Source: Reyranella sp. (lineage in GTDB: Bacteria > Pseudomonadota > Alphaproteobacteria > Reyranellales > Reyranellaceae). Taken from it: 64,000 nucleotides of DNA. Where the stretch lies: contig JAIEOV010000051.1 in the NCBI GenBank assembly GCA_019750135.1, positions 1 to 64,000 on the forward strand, read 5' to 3'. A program made the position numbers and the translations under genes. The notes below the pieces were generated by a model. The model did no database searches. It was given only the letters and a program-made list of their open reading frames with translations, and was not told where the DNA came from. The stretch's first letter is position 1; every line of letters begins with the position of its first letter. Shown here one piece after another: positions 22,001 to 28,371 of this stretch.

Positions 22001-25000
22001 CCCGGCGACGTTCGTCGTGCAGAGCTCGGTTGCCAAGACCTACGGCACCTTCTCGATCGATGCGACGGGCCTGTGGAGCTACACGCTTAACGACAACAAT
22101 GCCACCGTGCAGGCGTTGCCGGCGGGTGGCACGCTGCACGAGCTGGTGACGGTGGCGACAGCCGACGGCACGACGCAGCAGATCGACGTCACGATCAACG
22201 GCGCCAACGATGCGGCGGTGATCGCCGGCACGGTGACGGGCGCGGTGACCGAGAAGGGCGGCGTGGCCAACGGCACGCCCGGCACGGCGACGGCGACCGG
22301 AACGGTCACGGCGACGGATGTCGACAGTGCTGCGACCTTCACGGTGCAGAGCAACGTTGCCAAGACCTACGGAACGTTCTCGATCGATGCAGCGGGGGCA
22401 TGGACCTACACGCTCGACGACAACAACGCCGCGGTCCAGGCGTTGGGCGCGGGGACCACGCTGCACGAGCTGGTGTCCATCACGTCGGCTGACGGCACGA
22501 CGCGGCAGATCGACATTACGATCAATGGTGCCGACGACATCATCGAGACGGCCGGCGACACGGACCTGGTCCAGGGGGCCAACCAGTACTTGCTGCGCGA
22601 CAGCGGCGGCAACGGCCCGTCGCTGAAGCTGGGCGGATCGGCGGTCACCATCGGCCAGTTCGCAGGCTATACGATCCTCGGCGCTGAGAAGACGGCGAGC
22701 GGCTATCAGGTCGCGTGGAAGTTCGGCAGCGACCAGTTCCTGATCTGGAACACCGACAACAACGGCAACTTCACGAGCAACGCCACGGGGCTCGTGGCGG
22801 GCTCCGACATGTCGATCCAGTTCGCGGAGCTGACCTTCCAGCAGGACCTGAACGGCGACAGCCAGATGGGGCCTGCGGTCACGACGATCGAGACGGACGG
22901 CGTCACGGACCTGGTGCAGGTCGGCAACCAGTACTTCCTGCGCGACGGCGGCGGCAACGGCCCGTCGCTGAAGTTCCAGGGCTCGACCGTGCTCACTGGC
23001 CAGTTCATGGGCTGGACGGTGATCGGCGCCGAGCAGACAGCCAAGGGCTACCAGGTGGCCTGGAAGTTCGGCAGCGCCGACCAGTATCTGGTGTGGAACA
23101 CCGACTCGAGCGGCAACTACACGGGCGATGCCGTGCCGATCTCGAAGGCGGCCGACGCGCCCCTACAGATCGCCGAGACGACGTTCCAGCAGGACCTCAA
23201 TGGCGACCATCAGATCGGTCCGACGACGACAACGATCGAGACGGCCGGCGACACGGACCTGGTCCAGGTGGCCAACCAGTACTTCCTGCGCGACGGCGTC
23301 GGCAACGGCCCGTCGCTGAAGCTGGGCGGCACGGCGGTCACCGCCGGCCAGTTCGCAGGCTATACGATCCTCGGTGCCGAGAAGACCGCCAGCGGCGGCT
23401 ACCAGGTGGCCTGGAAGTTCGGCGCCGACCAGTTCCTGGTGTGGAACACAGACGGCGCTGGCAACTTCACGGGCAGCGCCACGGGACTCGTCCCGGGCAG
23501 CGACATCTCGATCCAGCAGGCCGAGCTCGCCTTCCAGCAAGATCTCAACGGCAACGGCCAGACCGGTCTCACGACCACGACCATCGAGACGGCAGGCGTG
23601 ACGGATCTCGTGCAGGTCGGCAACCAGTTCTTCCTGCGAGACGGCGGCGGCAATGGTCCGTTGCTGAAGTTTGCCGGCACGGCAGTGTTCCCCGGACAGT
23701 TCGGCGCGTGGACGCTGATCGGCGCCGAGCAGACGGCTACCGGCTACCAAGTCGCCTGGAAGTTCGGCAGCGCCGACCAGTATTTGGTGTGGAACACCGA
23801 CTCGAGCGGCAACTACACGGGCGATGCCGTGCCGATCTCGAAGGCGGCCGACGCACCGCTGCAGCTCGCCGAGACGACTTTCCAGCAGGACCTCAACGGC
23901 GACAACCAGACCGGGGCGACGACCACGATCCTCGAGACGGCAGGGGCGACAGACCTGGTGCAAGTGGCGAACCAGTACTTCCTGCGCGATAGCGGCGGCA
24001 ACGGTCCGTCGCTGAAGCTGGGCGGAGCGCCGGTCACCATCGGCCAGTTCGCGGGCTATACGATCCTCGGCGCCGAGAAGACGGGCAGCGGCTACCAGGT
24101 CGCCTGGAAGTCCGGCGCTAACCAGTTCCTGATCTGGAATACCGACAACAACGGCAACTTCACGGGCAACGCCACGGGGCTCGTGCCGGGCTCCGACATG
24201 TCGATCCAGTTCGCGGAGCTGACTTTCCAGCAGGATCTGAATGGCGACGCGCAGACGGGTCCGGCCGTCACGACGATCGAGACCGCCGGCTCGACGGACC
24301 TGGTGCAGGTGGGCAACCAGTACTTCCTGCGCGACGGCGGCGGCAACGGCCCGTCGCTGAAGATGAATGGGACGGCCATCGTCACCGGCCAGTTCGGGGC
24401 ATGGACGCTGATCGGTGCCGAGCAGACTGGCACCGGCTATCAGGTGGCCTGGAAGTTCGGCAGCGCCGATCAGTACCTAGTGTGGACCACCGACAGCAGC
24501 GGCAACTACACCGGCGACACCACGCCGATCCTGCATGCCGCGGACGCACCGCTGCAGATCGCCGAGACGATCTTCCAGCAGGACTTGAATGGCGACAGCC
24601 AGACCGGTGCGACCAGCGTGGCCCTCGAGACGGCCGGCGTGACGGACCTGGTCCAGGTGGCGAACCAGTATTTCCTGCAGGAAGCCGGCACCGGCCCGTC
24701 GCTGAAGCTTGGCGGCACGGCGGTCACGGTCGGCCAGTTCGCGGGCTGGACGATCCTCGGCGCCGAGAAGACCGCCAGCGGCGGCTACCAGGTGGCCTGG
24801 AAGTTCGGCAGCGCGGATCAGTTCCTGGTGTGGAACCTCGACGGCAACGGCAACTTCACGGGCAATGCCACGGGAATCGTGTCCGGTGCCGACATCTCGA
24901 TCCAGCAGGCCGAGGCGGTCCTCCAGCAGGACCTGAACGGCAACGGCCAGATCGGCTTGACGGTCACGACGCTCGAGACGGCGGGCGTGACCGATCTGGT

Positions 25001-27077
25001 GCAGGTCGGCAACCAGTTCTTCCTGCGCGACGGCGGCGGCAACGGTCCCTCGCTGAAGATGAATGGCATGCCAATCGTCTCCGGGCAGTTCGGAGCGTGG
25101 ACGCTGATCGGCGCGGAGCAGACGGCCACCGGCTACAAGGTGGCCTGGAAGTTCGGCAGCGCCGACCAGTACCTGGTGTGGAACACCGACAGCAGCGGCA
25201 ACTATACCGGCGACACCACGCCGATCCTGCGTGCTGTCGACGCGCCGCTGCAGATTGCCGAGACGGCGTTCCAGCAGGATCTGAACGGCGACAGCCAGAT
25301 CGGGCCGACGACCACGACGATCGAAACGGCCGGCGATACGGACCTGGTGCAGGTGGCCAACCAGTACTTCCTGCGCGACAGCGCCGGCAACGGCCCGTCG
25401 CTGAAGCAGGGCGGCGTGGCCATCGCTCCCGGCCAGTTCACGGGCTGGACGCTGGTCGGCGCTGAGAAGACGGCGAGCGGCTACCAGGTTGCCTGGAAGT
25501 TCGGCGCCGATCAGTTCCTGATCTGGAACACCGACAACAACGGCAACTTCACGAGCAACGCCACGGGAGTCGTGCCGGGGACCGATATCTCGATCCAGCA
25601 AGCCGAGGTCGTTCTCCAGCAGGACCTGAACGGCAACGGTCAGACCGGCCTGACCGTCACGAACATCGAGACGGCTGGCGACACGGACCTCGTGCAGGTC
25701 GGCAACAAGTACTTCCTGCAGGAGACGGGCACCGGGCCGTCGCTGAAATTCGGCGGTGTGGACGTCGTCGCCGGCCAGTTCGCCGGTTGGACGATCCTCG
25801 GCGCCGAGGAGTCAGGCGGCGGCTACAAGGTAGTCTGGAAGTTCGGCATCGCCGACCAGTACACGGTGTGGGACGTCAATGCCGACGGCAACTACGCGGG
25901 CGCCAGCCCGATCCTGTCGGGCTCGGACTTCGCACTCCAGCAGGCCGAGACTGTCCTCCAGCAGGACCTGAACGGCAATGGCCAGACCGGACCGACGACC
26001 ACGCCGATCGAGACGGCGGGCACGACGGACCTGGTGCAGGTGGCCAATCAGTACGCCCTGCAGGAGGCCGGAACCGGCCCGACGCTGAAGTTCTTCGGCT
26101 CGGCCATTATCGTCGGCCAGTTCGGCGCGTGGACGGCGATCGGCGCCGAGGAGACCGCCAGCGGCTACAAGGTGGCCTGGAAGTTCGGCGGCGCCGATCA
26201 GTACCTGGTGTGGGACCTCGACAACGACGGCAACTACACCGGTACCACCACCCCGGTCCTGCATGCCGGCCAGATGGCGCTGCAGACGCTGGAGACGACG
26301 TTCCAGCAGGACCTCAACGGCGACGGCACGACCGGCATCACCACCACGGCCATCGAGACGGCCGGGGATACGGATCTGGTGCGGATGGCCGACCAGTTCT
26401 TCCTGAAGCAGGGCGCCGACGGCCCGTCGCTGAAGTTCATGGGCACCGCCGTCACCGCCGGCCAGTTCGGGGATTGGAACCCGATCGGGGTGGAAGCGAA
26501 GGCAGGCGGCGGCTACCAGGTGGCCTGGAAGTTCGGCAGCGCCGACCAGTACACGGTGTGGGACGTCAACGGCGACGGCAACTACACCGGCAGCTCGGCG
26601 ACCTTCCATGCCGCCGATCTCGCACTCCAGCAGGCGGAGCTCACCTTCCTGCAGGACCTGAACGGCGACACCCACACGGGACCGGTAACCACGACGATCG
26701 AGATGGCCGGGGATACGGACCTCGTGCAGATGGCCAACCAGTTCTTCCTGCAGGAGGGCGGTACGGGCCCATCGGTGAAGGTGGGTGGCGTCACGGTCAC
26801 TGCCGGCCAGTTCGGGGATTGGACGCCGATCGGCGCCGAGGGGACGGCAGGCGGCGGGTTCCAGGTCGCCTGGAAGCACGGCGGTGACGACCAGTACCTG
26901 GTCTGGAACACCGACAGCAGCGGCAACTTCACGAGCAACGCTACGGGCGTGGTGTCGGGGGCCGATCCGGCGCTTCAGGCGCTGGAGACGAACTTCCACC
27001 AGGATCTCAATGGCGACGGCCATACCGGGTCGGCGATGTCGTCGCTGACGTTCGTCGACCCCCTGCACATCCTGTAG
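10062..27077 (+). CDS. giant RTX/VCBS repeat protein, 5671 aa, with W-rich C-terminal repeats
   Basis: A very large acidic, Cys-poor, probably secreted protein. Approximate residue layout: head module 1 (4-106); RTX array 1 of G-G-x-G-N-D nonapeptides (108-706); a long mixed beta/RTX block beginning near GGDFFRGSAGNDIIDGG (707-1480); four VCBS repeats (1486-1917); head 2 (1917-2023); RTX array 2 (2023-2342); head 3 (2345-2453); RTX array 3 (2453-3166); block copy 2 (3166-3944); two VCBS repeats (3945-4156); thirteen tryptophan-rich repeats (4161-5660); short tail. RTX repeats bind calcium and fold outside the cell. There is no N-terminal signal peptide, as expected for type I secretion, but no HlyB/HlyD/TolC genes lie nearby. 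Probably an adhesin or S-layer-like surface protein; no enzymatic domain was seen. A GGGGGG run precedes the ATG. Confidence 0.93.
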   Translation: MASVTWLDASLPGNVYALLSAGLSSVSNTSPTSFRVNLFDNSFWDISGTGFTYDGSNHPTAGTINSIHVTSGTGQPRVDITGAAVSAQSFIGWITNFDTYSMFTTIQSGNDTVNGNASNDPLYGFAGNDTIHGGSGGDYLVGGTGNDTLDGGADMDQVSYRSNDMDGGPGATGATINLQTGTASDGMGGTDTLISIEAVEGSTFADTITMSDTANGWVFARSGNDQIFGGAGSDNIYGGSGNDTIVGGGGNFDLANYSDDGFDPAGVATHGVIVNLATGTATDNWGNSDTLSGIENVSGSTFADTLTGDAGANNLSGGGGNDMLDGGAGNDWLRGDSGNDTINGGADVDTADYTAFFGDPAGPATQGVVVNLTNGTATDNWGGTDTLIGIENVNGSSLDDTFTGDNNVNNLSGQSGNDTLSGGGGNDSVNGGQGNDTLDGGAGNDFMRGDSGNDSINGGADTDTADYSDFGFDPAGPGTQGVIVNLSTGMATDNWGGTDTLSNIENATGGNLGDTLTGDNNNNNLNGNQGNDTLIGNGGNDNLFGGAGADSLNGGAGNDFLRGDSGNDTIDGGADTDTVDYLDNGFDPLGTPTQGVTVNLVTNTATDNWGGTDTLSNIENANGSNLGDTLTGNNNNNSLNGFNGNDTLIGAGGNDSMNGGDGNDSLDGGDGNDSLGGGNGNDTLAGGTGNDTLGGNAGDDAIDGGAGTDTAIYIGSTGGVTVNLVAGTATGDASIGSDTLTSIESVQGTAFDDTLIGNSAVNNLFGREGNDTLSGGDGGDFFRGSAGNDIIDGGFAYDYARPDRINDFDAVDYSVYDTNSNPGQASTTLATTAGIVANLATHTITGDATVGTDTVTNIERVIGTNFADTFTGGGGSRFEQFQGRAGNDTITGDGVHQTRAEYNDANGDSGGVTITLSNAADGTGTVVGGNSIGTDTVKYVNQFYGSQYNDVYNASQFTMRLADGQATTPFNVFRGTGGSDVVQGNGYTRVEYGDSSTGITVDLMAGTVVHGASTNIPVNSSVALGAAGTDTISGVREVVGSNFDDVLQGGGTSTLNTEYEGFRGGAGNDTIIGGAGFDEARYDDTNPAITSGVNIVMASGSDASGAYGQVSGDPLFGTDKLYGVEAVRGSLFNDTYNATGFNSGNAPGTFFSGPFPSSDYNRFGGGAGNDTIIGNGRTQIDYRMADAGVTVTFTGAGSGTATGDISTGTDTFSGVYSVRDSVYGDTITGSDDNGNAYENAEVFNLSGGNDTVDGKGGFDTVSYSDQTSSVTVNLATGQATGSSIGTDTLLNIEGAGGGRGDDTLIGNSGDNFLTGQAGSDTLDGGGGIDAAVYFFSSGGVSVNLATGTANDGQGGTDTLSNIENVRGSRFDDTLTGDAGVNRLEGMDGGDTLIAGGGDDMLVGGAGADIFVVAAGSGNDTVLDFENGVDKINAGTLVTSFAGVTVTQEGADARVGFGAGGPTLLLKNTSTASIDASDFMFGTAAQITGDVTGAVTEKGGVANGTAGIATATGNLAVTDPDSPETFVVQSSVAKTYGTFSIDATGLWSYTLNDNNATVQALPAGGTLHELVTVSTADGTTQQIDITITGANDAATITGTVTGAVTEKGGVNNGTAGTATATGNLSSSDVDGPETFTAQNAVAKTYGTFSINAAGSWTYTLDDTNATVQALGAGVTLHELVTITAADGTPQQIDITITGANDAAVITGTATGSVTEKGGVNNGTAGVATATGTLSATDVDSSAAFVVQDAVAKTYGTFSINTAGAWTYTLNDANGATQALTAGETAHELVTVATADGTTRQIDITIVGANDVASITGTSTGNVVEDTTTSTFGTLTAHDVDAGQAAFQAVAPANLVGNYGNFTFNASTGAWGYTLDHAKADVLAGGQVVHDTLQVTSSDGTASQTIDVTVTGTADVSSGITVTQRDPAQSLQMNGLVLFGFTTVTDTTPTSFHWAASAGAVWEMTGTGFTYDASGHPTAGTISSISVTNGLGQPGMLITGLSLSAPQFSTWVQANDSGSFVSAITSGNDTISGNASVNFLVGGGGNDSITGGNSADNIWAGSGNDSINGGGGNDTVNYNSFGGPDPAGAPTQGAVINLLTGTATDPWGGTDTLTSIENAGGSDLGDTITLGNTGGSAYGQGGNDTITGGTGDDYIEGGSGDDSIAGGGGNDTIIGNAGNDSIDGGDGNDTVSYYNSSGATVNLATGVATDVFVGTFTDTLSNIENVIGSSANDVLTGNAGANRLDGSFGNDRIIGGGGNDTLVGGFGNDVFVFAPGSGSDTVTDFQDGADKFDVGALTSSPSNVFFTQDGADAIVALPGGVSFRVLNTQISSLDASDFLFDPPPVGSVTVTWRDATQPINMTAFSFSGFTTVTNTSSTSFRWNAADGSFWTVTGSGFTYDGSNHPTGGTIASIDGTTAGGQPGLLVSGASLSASQFAGWVANNDVFAFLSNGLVGNDTVSGNAQNDTLQGFAGADTLNGGTGNDSLHGGAGADTLNGGDGDDWLRGESGNDTLNGGNGNNDNVDYGDSGFDPAGPGTQGVTVNLATGTATDNWGNSDTLTGIEGVLGSNMADTITGNSANNNLSGNGGNDTVSGSGGDDGLSGGAGNDMLDGGDGNDWLRGDSGSDVLIGGTGMDTVDYGDNGFDPAGPGTQGVVVNLANGTATDNWGNGDSLAGIENVNGSNLGDTITGDGNANTLFGFAGNDTLSGSGGNDNIYGGGGNDTVNGDAGNDWLRGDSGNDAINGGADVDYVDYSDWGGDPAGTGTQGVTVNLATGTATDNWGNTDTLSNIENVNGSNLADTITGDGGVNSFNGNGGNDQLFGGGGNDSLFGGGGNDTLKGEAGNDYLRGESGNDTIDGGADTDTVDYTDNGFDPLGPSTQGVTVNLSTGTATDNWGGTDTLIGIENANGSNFADTITGDNNSNSLSGFAGNDTLIGNGGNDGLLGGGGNDSLDGGAGNDFLRGESGNDTISGGADSDTVDYSDSGFDPLGPGTQGVTVNLLTNTATDNWGGTDTLSGIESVTGSNLADTLTLGNVNGTARGRGGNDNLVGGTGNDSFFGGSGNDTINGGTGTDTVNYGDDGLDSAGAATQGATVNLSTGTATDSWGGSDTLAGIENVTGSNFNDTITGDNNANSLTGLSGNDTLNGSGGNDNLNGGAGNDTLDGGTGTDTANYIGSSGAVTVNLVAGTATGDSSIGSDTLISIEAVQGTAFDDTISGNSVANNLFGREGSDTLSGFDGGDFFRGSAGNDVIDGGFSYDYARFDRINDFDTADYSVYDTNSGPSQPSSTLATTAGITVNFATHTVTGDATVGTDTIINVERVQGTSFADSFTGGGGGRAEAFQGRGGNDTIIGDGVHITRAEYNDANGDSGGVTITLSGAADGAGTVVGGASIGTDTVKNVNQFYGTQYNDTYDAGLFAFRLSDPTFTTPYNVFRGSGGTDTIIGNGYTTLDYGDSSTAITVDLVAGTVVHGASLNIPVNSSVALGAAGTDTISGVRDISNGSAFNDVVHGGNTSTLNMEYEGFRGGGGNDTFFGAAGFDEAKYDDGNSALTMGVTIVMAAGSDASGAYSQVSGDPLFGIDKLYGVEAIRGSLLNDTYDATGFNSGNALNTFFEGPFASANFNRFTGYAGNDTITGNGQTQLDYRSAEAGITVTFTGHGSGTVSGDASVGTDTFTGVYGIRDSAYDDVITGSDANGNTEADAEVFSLSGGDDTVDGKGGFDVVSYSDQASSVTVNLTTGQATGSSIGTDTLSNIEGVIGGRGDDALTGNGGDNFLVGGSGNDTLDGSGGTDTAVYFYSSAGVTVDLKAGTASDGYGGTDTLIGIENVRGSRFDDTLTGDAGVNRLEGADGNDTFIAGGGDDMLVGGVGADVFVVGAGSGNDTVLDFENGVDKINAGTLVTSFAGVTVTQEGADARVGFGAGGPTLLLKNTSGASIDASDFMFGEAAKITGDVTGSVTEKSGVANGTAGVATATGNLDVTDPDSPATFVVQSSVAKTYGTFSIDATGLWSYTLNDNNATVQALPAGGTLHELVTVATADGTTQQIDVTINGANDAAVIAGTVTGAVTEKGGVANGTPGTATATGTVTATDVDSAATFTVQSNVAKTYGTFSIDAAGAWTYTLDDNNAAVQALGAGTTLHELVSITSADGTTRQIDITINGADDIIETAGDTDLVQGANQYLLRDSGGNGPSLKLGGSAVTIGQFAGYTILGAEKTASGYQVAWKFGSDQFLIWNTDNNGNFTSNATGLVAGSDMSIQFAELTFQQDLNGDSQMGPAVTTIETDGVTDLVQVGNQYFLRDGGGNGPSLKFQGSTVLTGQFMGWTVIGAEQTAKGYQVAWKFGSADQYLVWNTDSSGNYTGDAVPISKAADAPLQIAETTFQQDLNGDHQIGPTTTTIETAGDTDLVQVANQYFLRDGVGNGPSLKLGGTAVTAGQFAGYTILGAEKTASGGYQVAWKFGADQFLVWNTDGAGNFTGSATGLVPGSDISIQQAELAFQQDLNGNGQTGLTTTTIETAGVTDLVQVGNQFFLRDGGGNGPLLKFAGTAVFPGQFGAWTLIGAEQTATGYQVAWKFGSADQYLVWNTDSSGNYTGDAVPISKAADAPLQLAETTFQQDLNGDNQTGATTTILETAGATDLVQVANQYFLRDSGGNGPSLKLGGAPVTIGQFAGYTILGAEKTGSGYQVAWKSGANQFLIWNTDNNGNFTGNATGLVPGSDMSIQFAELTFQQDLNGDAQTGPAVTTIETAGSTDLVQVGNQYFLRDGGGNGPSLKMNGTAIVTGQFGAWTLIGAEQTGTGYQVAWKFGSADQYLVWTTDSSGNYTGDTTPILHAADAPLQIAETIFQQDLNGDSQTGATSVALETAGVTDLVQVANQYFLQEAGTGPSLKLGGTAVTVGQFAGWTILGAEKTASGGYQVAWKFGSADQFLVWNLDGNGNFTGNATGIVSGADISIQQAEAVLQQDLNGNGQIGLTVTTLETAGVTDLVQVGNQFFLRDGGGNGPSLKMNGMPIVSGQFGAWTLIGAEQTATGYKVAWKFGSADQYLVWNTDSSGNYTGDTTPILRAVDAPLQIAETAFQQDLNGDSQIGPTTTTIETAGDTDLVQVANQYFLRDSAGNGPSLKQGGVAIAPGQFTGWTLVGAEKTASGYQVAWKFGADQFLIWNTDNNGNFTSNATGVVPGTDISIQQAEVVLQQDLNGNGQTGLTVTNIETAGDTDLVQVGNKYFLQETGTGPSLKFGGVDVVAGQFAGWTILGAEESGGGYKVVWKFGIADQYTVWDVNADGNYAGASPILSGSDFALQQAETVLQQDLNGNGQTGPTTTPIETAGTTDLVQVANQYALQEAGTGPTLKFFGSAIIVGQFGAWTAIGAEETASGYKVAWKFGGADQYLVWDLDNDGNYTGTTTPVLHAGQMALQTLETTFQQDLNGDGTTGITTTAIETAGDTDLVRMADQFFLKQGADGPSLKFMGTAVTAGQFGDWNPIGVEAKAGGGYQVAWKFGSADQYTVWDVNGDGNYTGSSATFHAADLALQQAELTFLQDLNGDTHTGPVTTTIEMAGDTDLVQMANQFFLQEGGTGPSVKVGGVTVTAGQFGDWTPIGAEGTAGGGFQVAWKHGGDDQYLVWNTDSSGNFTSNATGVVSGADPALQALETNFHQDLNGDGHTGSAMSSLTFVDPLHIL
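10071..10380 (+). repeat. head module, copy 1 of 3
   Basis: A stretch of about 105 residues at the N-terminus with the pattern V-T-W, then T-S-P-T-S-F-R, W-x-x-S-G-T-G-F-T-Y-D-G-S-N-H-P-T-A-G-T-I, G-Q-P-R-V-D-I-T-G, and finally S-G-N-D-T entering the RTX array. It recurs at about 15812-16130 and 17095-17420. It is not an RTX or VCBS repeat, and I do not recognise a named domain. Confidence 0.75.
12186..14850 (+). repeat. long internal duplication, copy 1
   Basis: Codes for about 890 residues that recur at 19560-22230, displaced by 7374 nt at the left end and 7377 nt at the right end (one-codon indel). Shared landmarks are FFRGSAGNDIIDGGF, RINDFD, AEYNDANGDSGGVTITLS, NIPVNSSVALGAAGTDTISG, EYEGFRGG, KLYGVEA and YSDQ, then DASDFMFG and the first VCBS repeat. 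The two copies differ at scattered residues, so the duplication is not very recent. Confidence 0.85.
14517..15812 (+). repeat. four tandem VCBS repeats
   Basis: Each unit is about 105 residues: G-x-V-T-E-K-G-G-V-x-N-G-T, A-T-A-T-G, Y-G-T-F-S-I-x-x-x-G-x-W-x-Y-T-L, L-H-E-L-V-T, Q-Q-I-D-I-T-I-x-G-A-N-D. The fourth is divergent (V-V-E-D-T-T-T-S-T-F-G-T-L). VCBS repeats are a known module of secreted adhesins in Vibrio, Colwellia, Bradyrhizobium and Shewanella. Confidence 0.88.
15812..16130 (+). repeat. head module, copy 2 of 3
   Basis: Same pattern as the N-terminal head: V-T-Q-R-D, G-F-T-T-V-T-D-T-T-P-T-S-F-H-W, W-E-M-T-G-T-G-F-T-Y-D-A-S-G-H-P-T-A-G-T-I, G-Q-P-G-M-L-I-T-G, then S-G-N-D-T. It is closer to copy 3 than to copy 1. 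Confidence 0.75.
17095..17420 (+). repeat. head module, copy 3 of 3
   Basis: V-T-W-R-D, G-F-T-T-V-T-N-T-S-S-T-S-F-R-W, W-T-V-T-G-S-G-F-T-Y-D-G-S-N-H-P-T-G-G-T-I, G-Q-P-G-L-L-V-S-G, then a V-G-N-D-T entry to the RTX array. The copies mark the start of three successive head-plus-RTX segments. Confidence 0.75.
19560..22230 (+). repeat. long internal duplication, copy 2
   Basis: Second copy of the block at 12186-14850, followed by only two VCBS repeats (about 21896-22530) instead of four. Shared phrases keep the same order throughout. Differences are mostly conservative substitutions and synonymous changes. Confidence 0.85.
22542..27040 (+). repeat. 13 tryptophan-rich C-terminal repeats (about 115 aa each)
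   Basis: Tandem units with a period of about 345 bp. Each starts I-E-T-A-G-x-T-D-L-V-Q-V and continues Y-F-L-R-D, G-P-S-L-K, G-Q-F-x-x-W, I-G-A-E, G-Y-Q-V-A-W-K-F-G, D-Q-Y-L-V-W-N-T-D, G-N-Y-T, and F-Q-Q-D-L-N-G-D. This matches my memory of the tryptophan-rich 'W_rich_C' domain found at the C-termini of cyanobacterial and alphaproteobacterial secreted proteins. The first nine units alternate between two subtypes, and the last units are more divergent. Confidence 0.9.
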
Positions 27078-27095
27078 GGACGCTGGAGCTGATCC

Positions 27096-27611
27096 CTATG
27101 GCCCGGAGGCGATCGATCGTGCGATCGCCTCGACCACCGCCCGCGTTTCGTCGACGCGGTCGGCCGGAACGAACGCGATCATGCGGATGAAGCGCTGCTG
27201 CGTCTTCTCGCCCTTCAGCAGGGCCATCCATTTGTTGAGATGCAGCGCGCCGACCGTCTGGGTTCCGCTCAAGAACAAGGCAGCGCCCGGTGGCGTGTCG
27301 ATGCGCTTCAGCGCCGTGACGGAGATGCCCTTGGTTGCGAACGACGTCCGGGCCATCTCGAGATCGCCGAACAGCGCCGAAAGTTGCGGATAGGCTTCCG
27401 CCGGCAACTCCACGACCAGGATGCTTGCGGCACCGTTTCCGTCCTTGAAGCCGGCGAACTCGCCGGCGAGGGCGAAGCCCGCCGGCGGCGTCATCGACAC
27501 TGTCGTACCCGGGACCTGCTGAACGGTCGGTGCCTGGGCCTGCGTTGGCCCATGGCAAAGAACGCCGATCAGAAGTGCAACGACGATGCCGAATGGCTTG
27601 AAGATTTCCAA
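27096..27611 (-). CDS. secreted hypothetical protein, 171 aa
   Basis: Signal peptide of about 26 residues (hydrophobic core, then P-T-Q-A-Q), followed by a compact soluble domain of about 145 residues beginning V-S-M-T-P-P-A-G-F-A-L. No Cys pairs, no catalytic motif and no further membrane segment. The pattern of a short beta strand after the leader and a C-terminal helix (A-V-V-E-A-I-A-R-S-I) recalls small periplasmic proteins of unknown function. It converges on the RTX gene with 18 bp between stops. The family is not recognised. Confidence 0.75.
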   Translation of the reverse strand: MEIFKPFGIVVALLIGVLCHGPTQAQAPTVQQVPGTTVSMTPPAGFALAGEFAGFKDGNGAASILVVELPAEAYPQLSALFGDLEMARTSFATKGISVTALKRIDTPPGAALFLSGTQTVGALHLNKWMALLKGEKTQQRFIRMIAFVPADRVDETRAVVEAIARSIASGP

Positions 27612-27754
27612 GATCAGAATGCGGGGTTCAACTCTGGCTTATTGATGGCAATGCCGCGCTACAGCGATGTGACCGCCGCCTTTTGCCGCTGACGGCCTGA
27701 CAGGCCGTGCCTCCGGGTGTATTGAGGCGCCAAATCCCGAAGGATCCTGCTGCC

Positions 27755-28360
27755 ATGACGGAAGAGATCGTCTTCTATCACAACCCGAAATCGCGCGCGC
27801 AGATGGCGCACTGGATGCTCGAGGAAGCCGGCGGGCCCTACAAGACCGTGCTGATCGACTTCGCCAAGGGCGAGAACAGGACGCCAGAGTTCCTGGCGAT
27901 CAATCCCATGGGCAAGCTGCCGACCATCGTGCATCGCGGCACGGTCGTGACCGAGACCGCGGCGATCATTGCCTATCTCGCCGATGCGTTCCCGACGGCC
28001 GGCCTGGCGCCGCCGGTCGGCGATCCCTCGCGCGGCGCGTATTATCGCTGGCTGTTCTTCGGCGCCGGCTGCATGGAGCCCGCGCTGCTCGACAAGATGA
28101 TGAACCGCCCGCCGGTGGAGCGGAAAGCGGCCGTCGGCTGGGGCAGCTACGAGGAGGTCGTGGCGACGCTGAAAGCGGCGCTCGCCAAGGGCCCGTACCT
28201 GCTGGGCGACAGGTTCAGCGCTGCCGATGTCTATGTCGGCTCGGAGATCCGCTTCGCCATGATGTTCGGCGCGCCCGGATTGAAGGGCGAGAAGGTGTTC
28301 GACGACTACGTTGCGCGTCTCTCCGCCCGTCCCGCCGCACAACGCGCGGCCGGAGGCTGA
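27755..28360 (+). CDS. glutathione S-transferase family protein
   Basis: Cytosolic GST of 201 residues. The N-terminal thioredoxin-like domain shows FYHNPKSRAQMAHWMLEEAG, the cis-Pro loop NPMGKLPTIV and the glutathione-binding E-T-A-A-I-I-A-Y-L-A. The C-terminal helical domain contains GDRFSAADVYVGS, the usual N-capping box. The start ATG 27755 has AAGGA upstream; an in-frame upstream start at 27707 would add 16 unlikely residues. It is followed 11 bp later by the cyclase gene and may be cotranscribed with it. The substrate is unknown. Confidence 0.9.
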   Translation: MTEEIVFYHNPKSRAQMAHWMLEEAGGPYKTVLIDFAKGENRTPEFLAINPMGKLPTIVHRGTVVTETAAIIAYLADAFPTAGLAPPVGDPSRGAYYRWLFFGAGCMEPALLDKMMNRPPVERKAAVGWGSYEEVVATLKAALAKGPYLLGDRFSAADVYVGSEIRFAMMFGAPGLKGEKVFDDYVARLSARPAAQRAAGG

Positions 28361-28371
28361 CGGCGACGTCT

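Noticed and set aside
15762-22466. 2234-codon open frame on the minus strand inside the RTX gene
   Set aside because: Same cause: biased codons of the repeats leave the antisense strand free of stops. No domain is recognisable.
10383-22500. Dense short direct repeats that could suggest a CRISPR array
   Set aside because: The period is that of 9-residue RTX codon repeats within a coding frame. There are no unique spacers, leader or cas genes.
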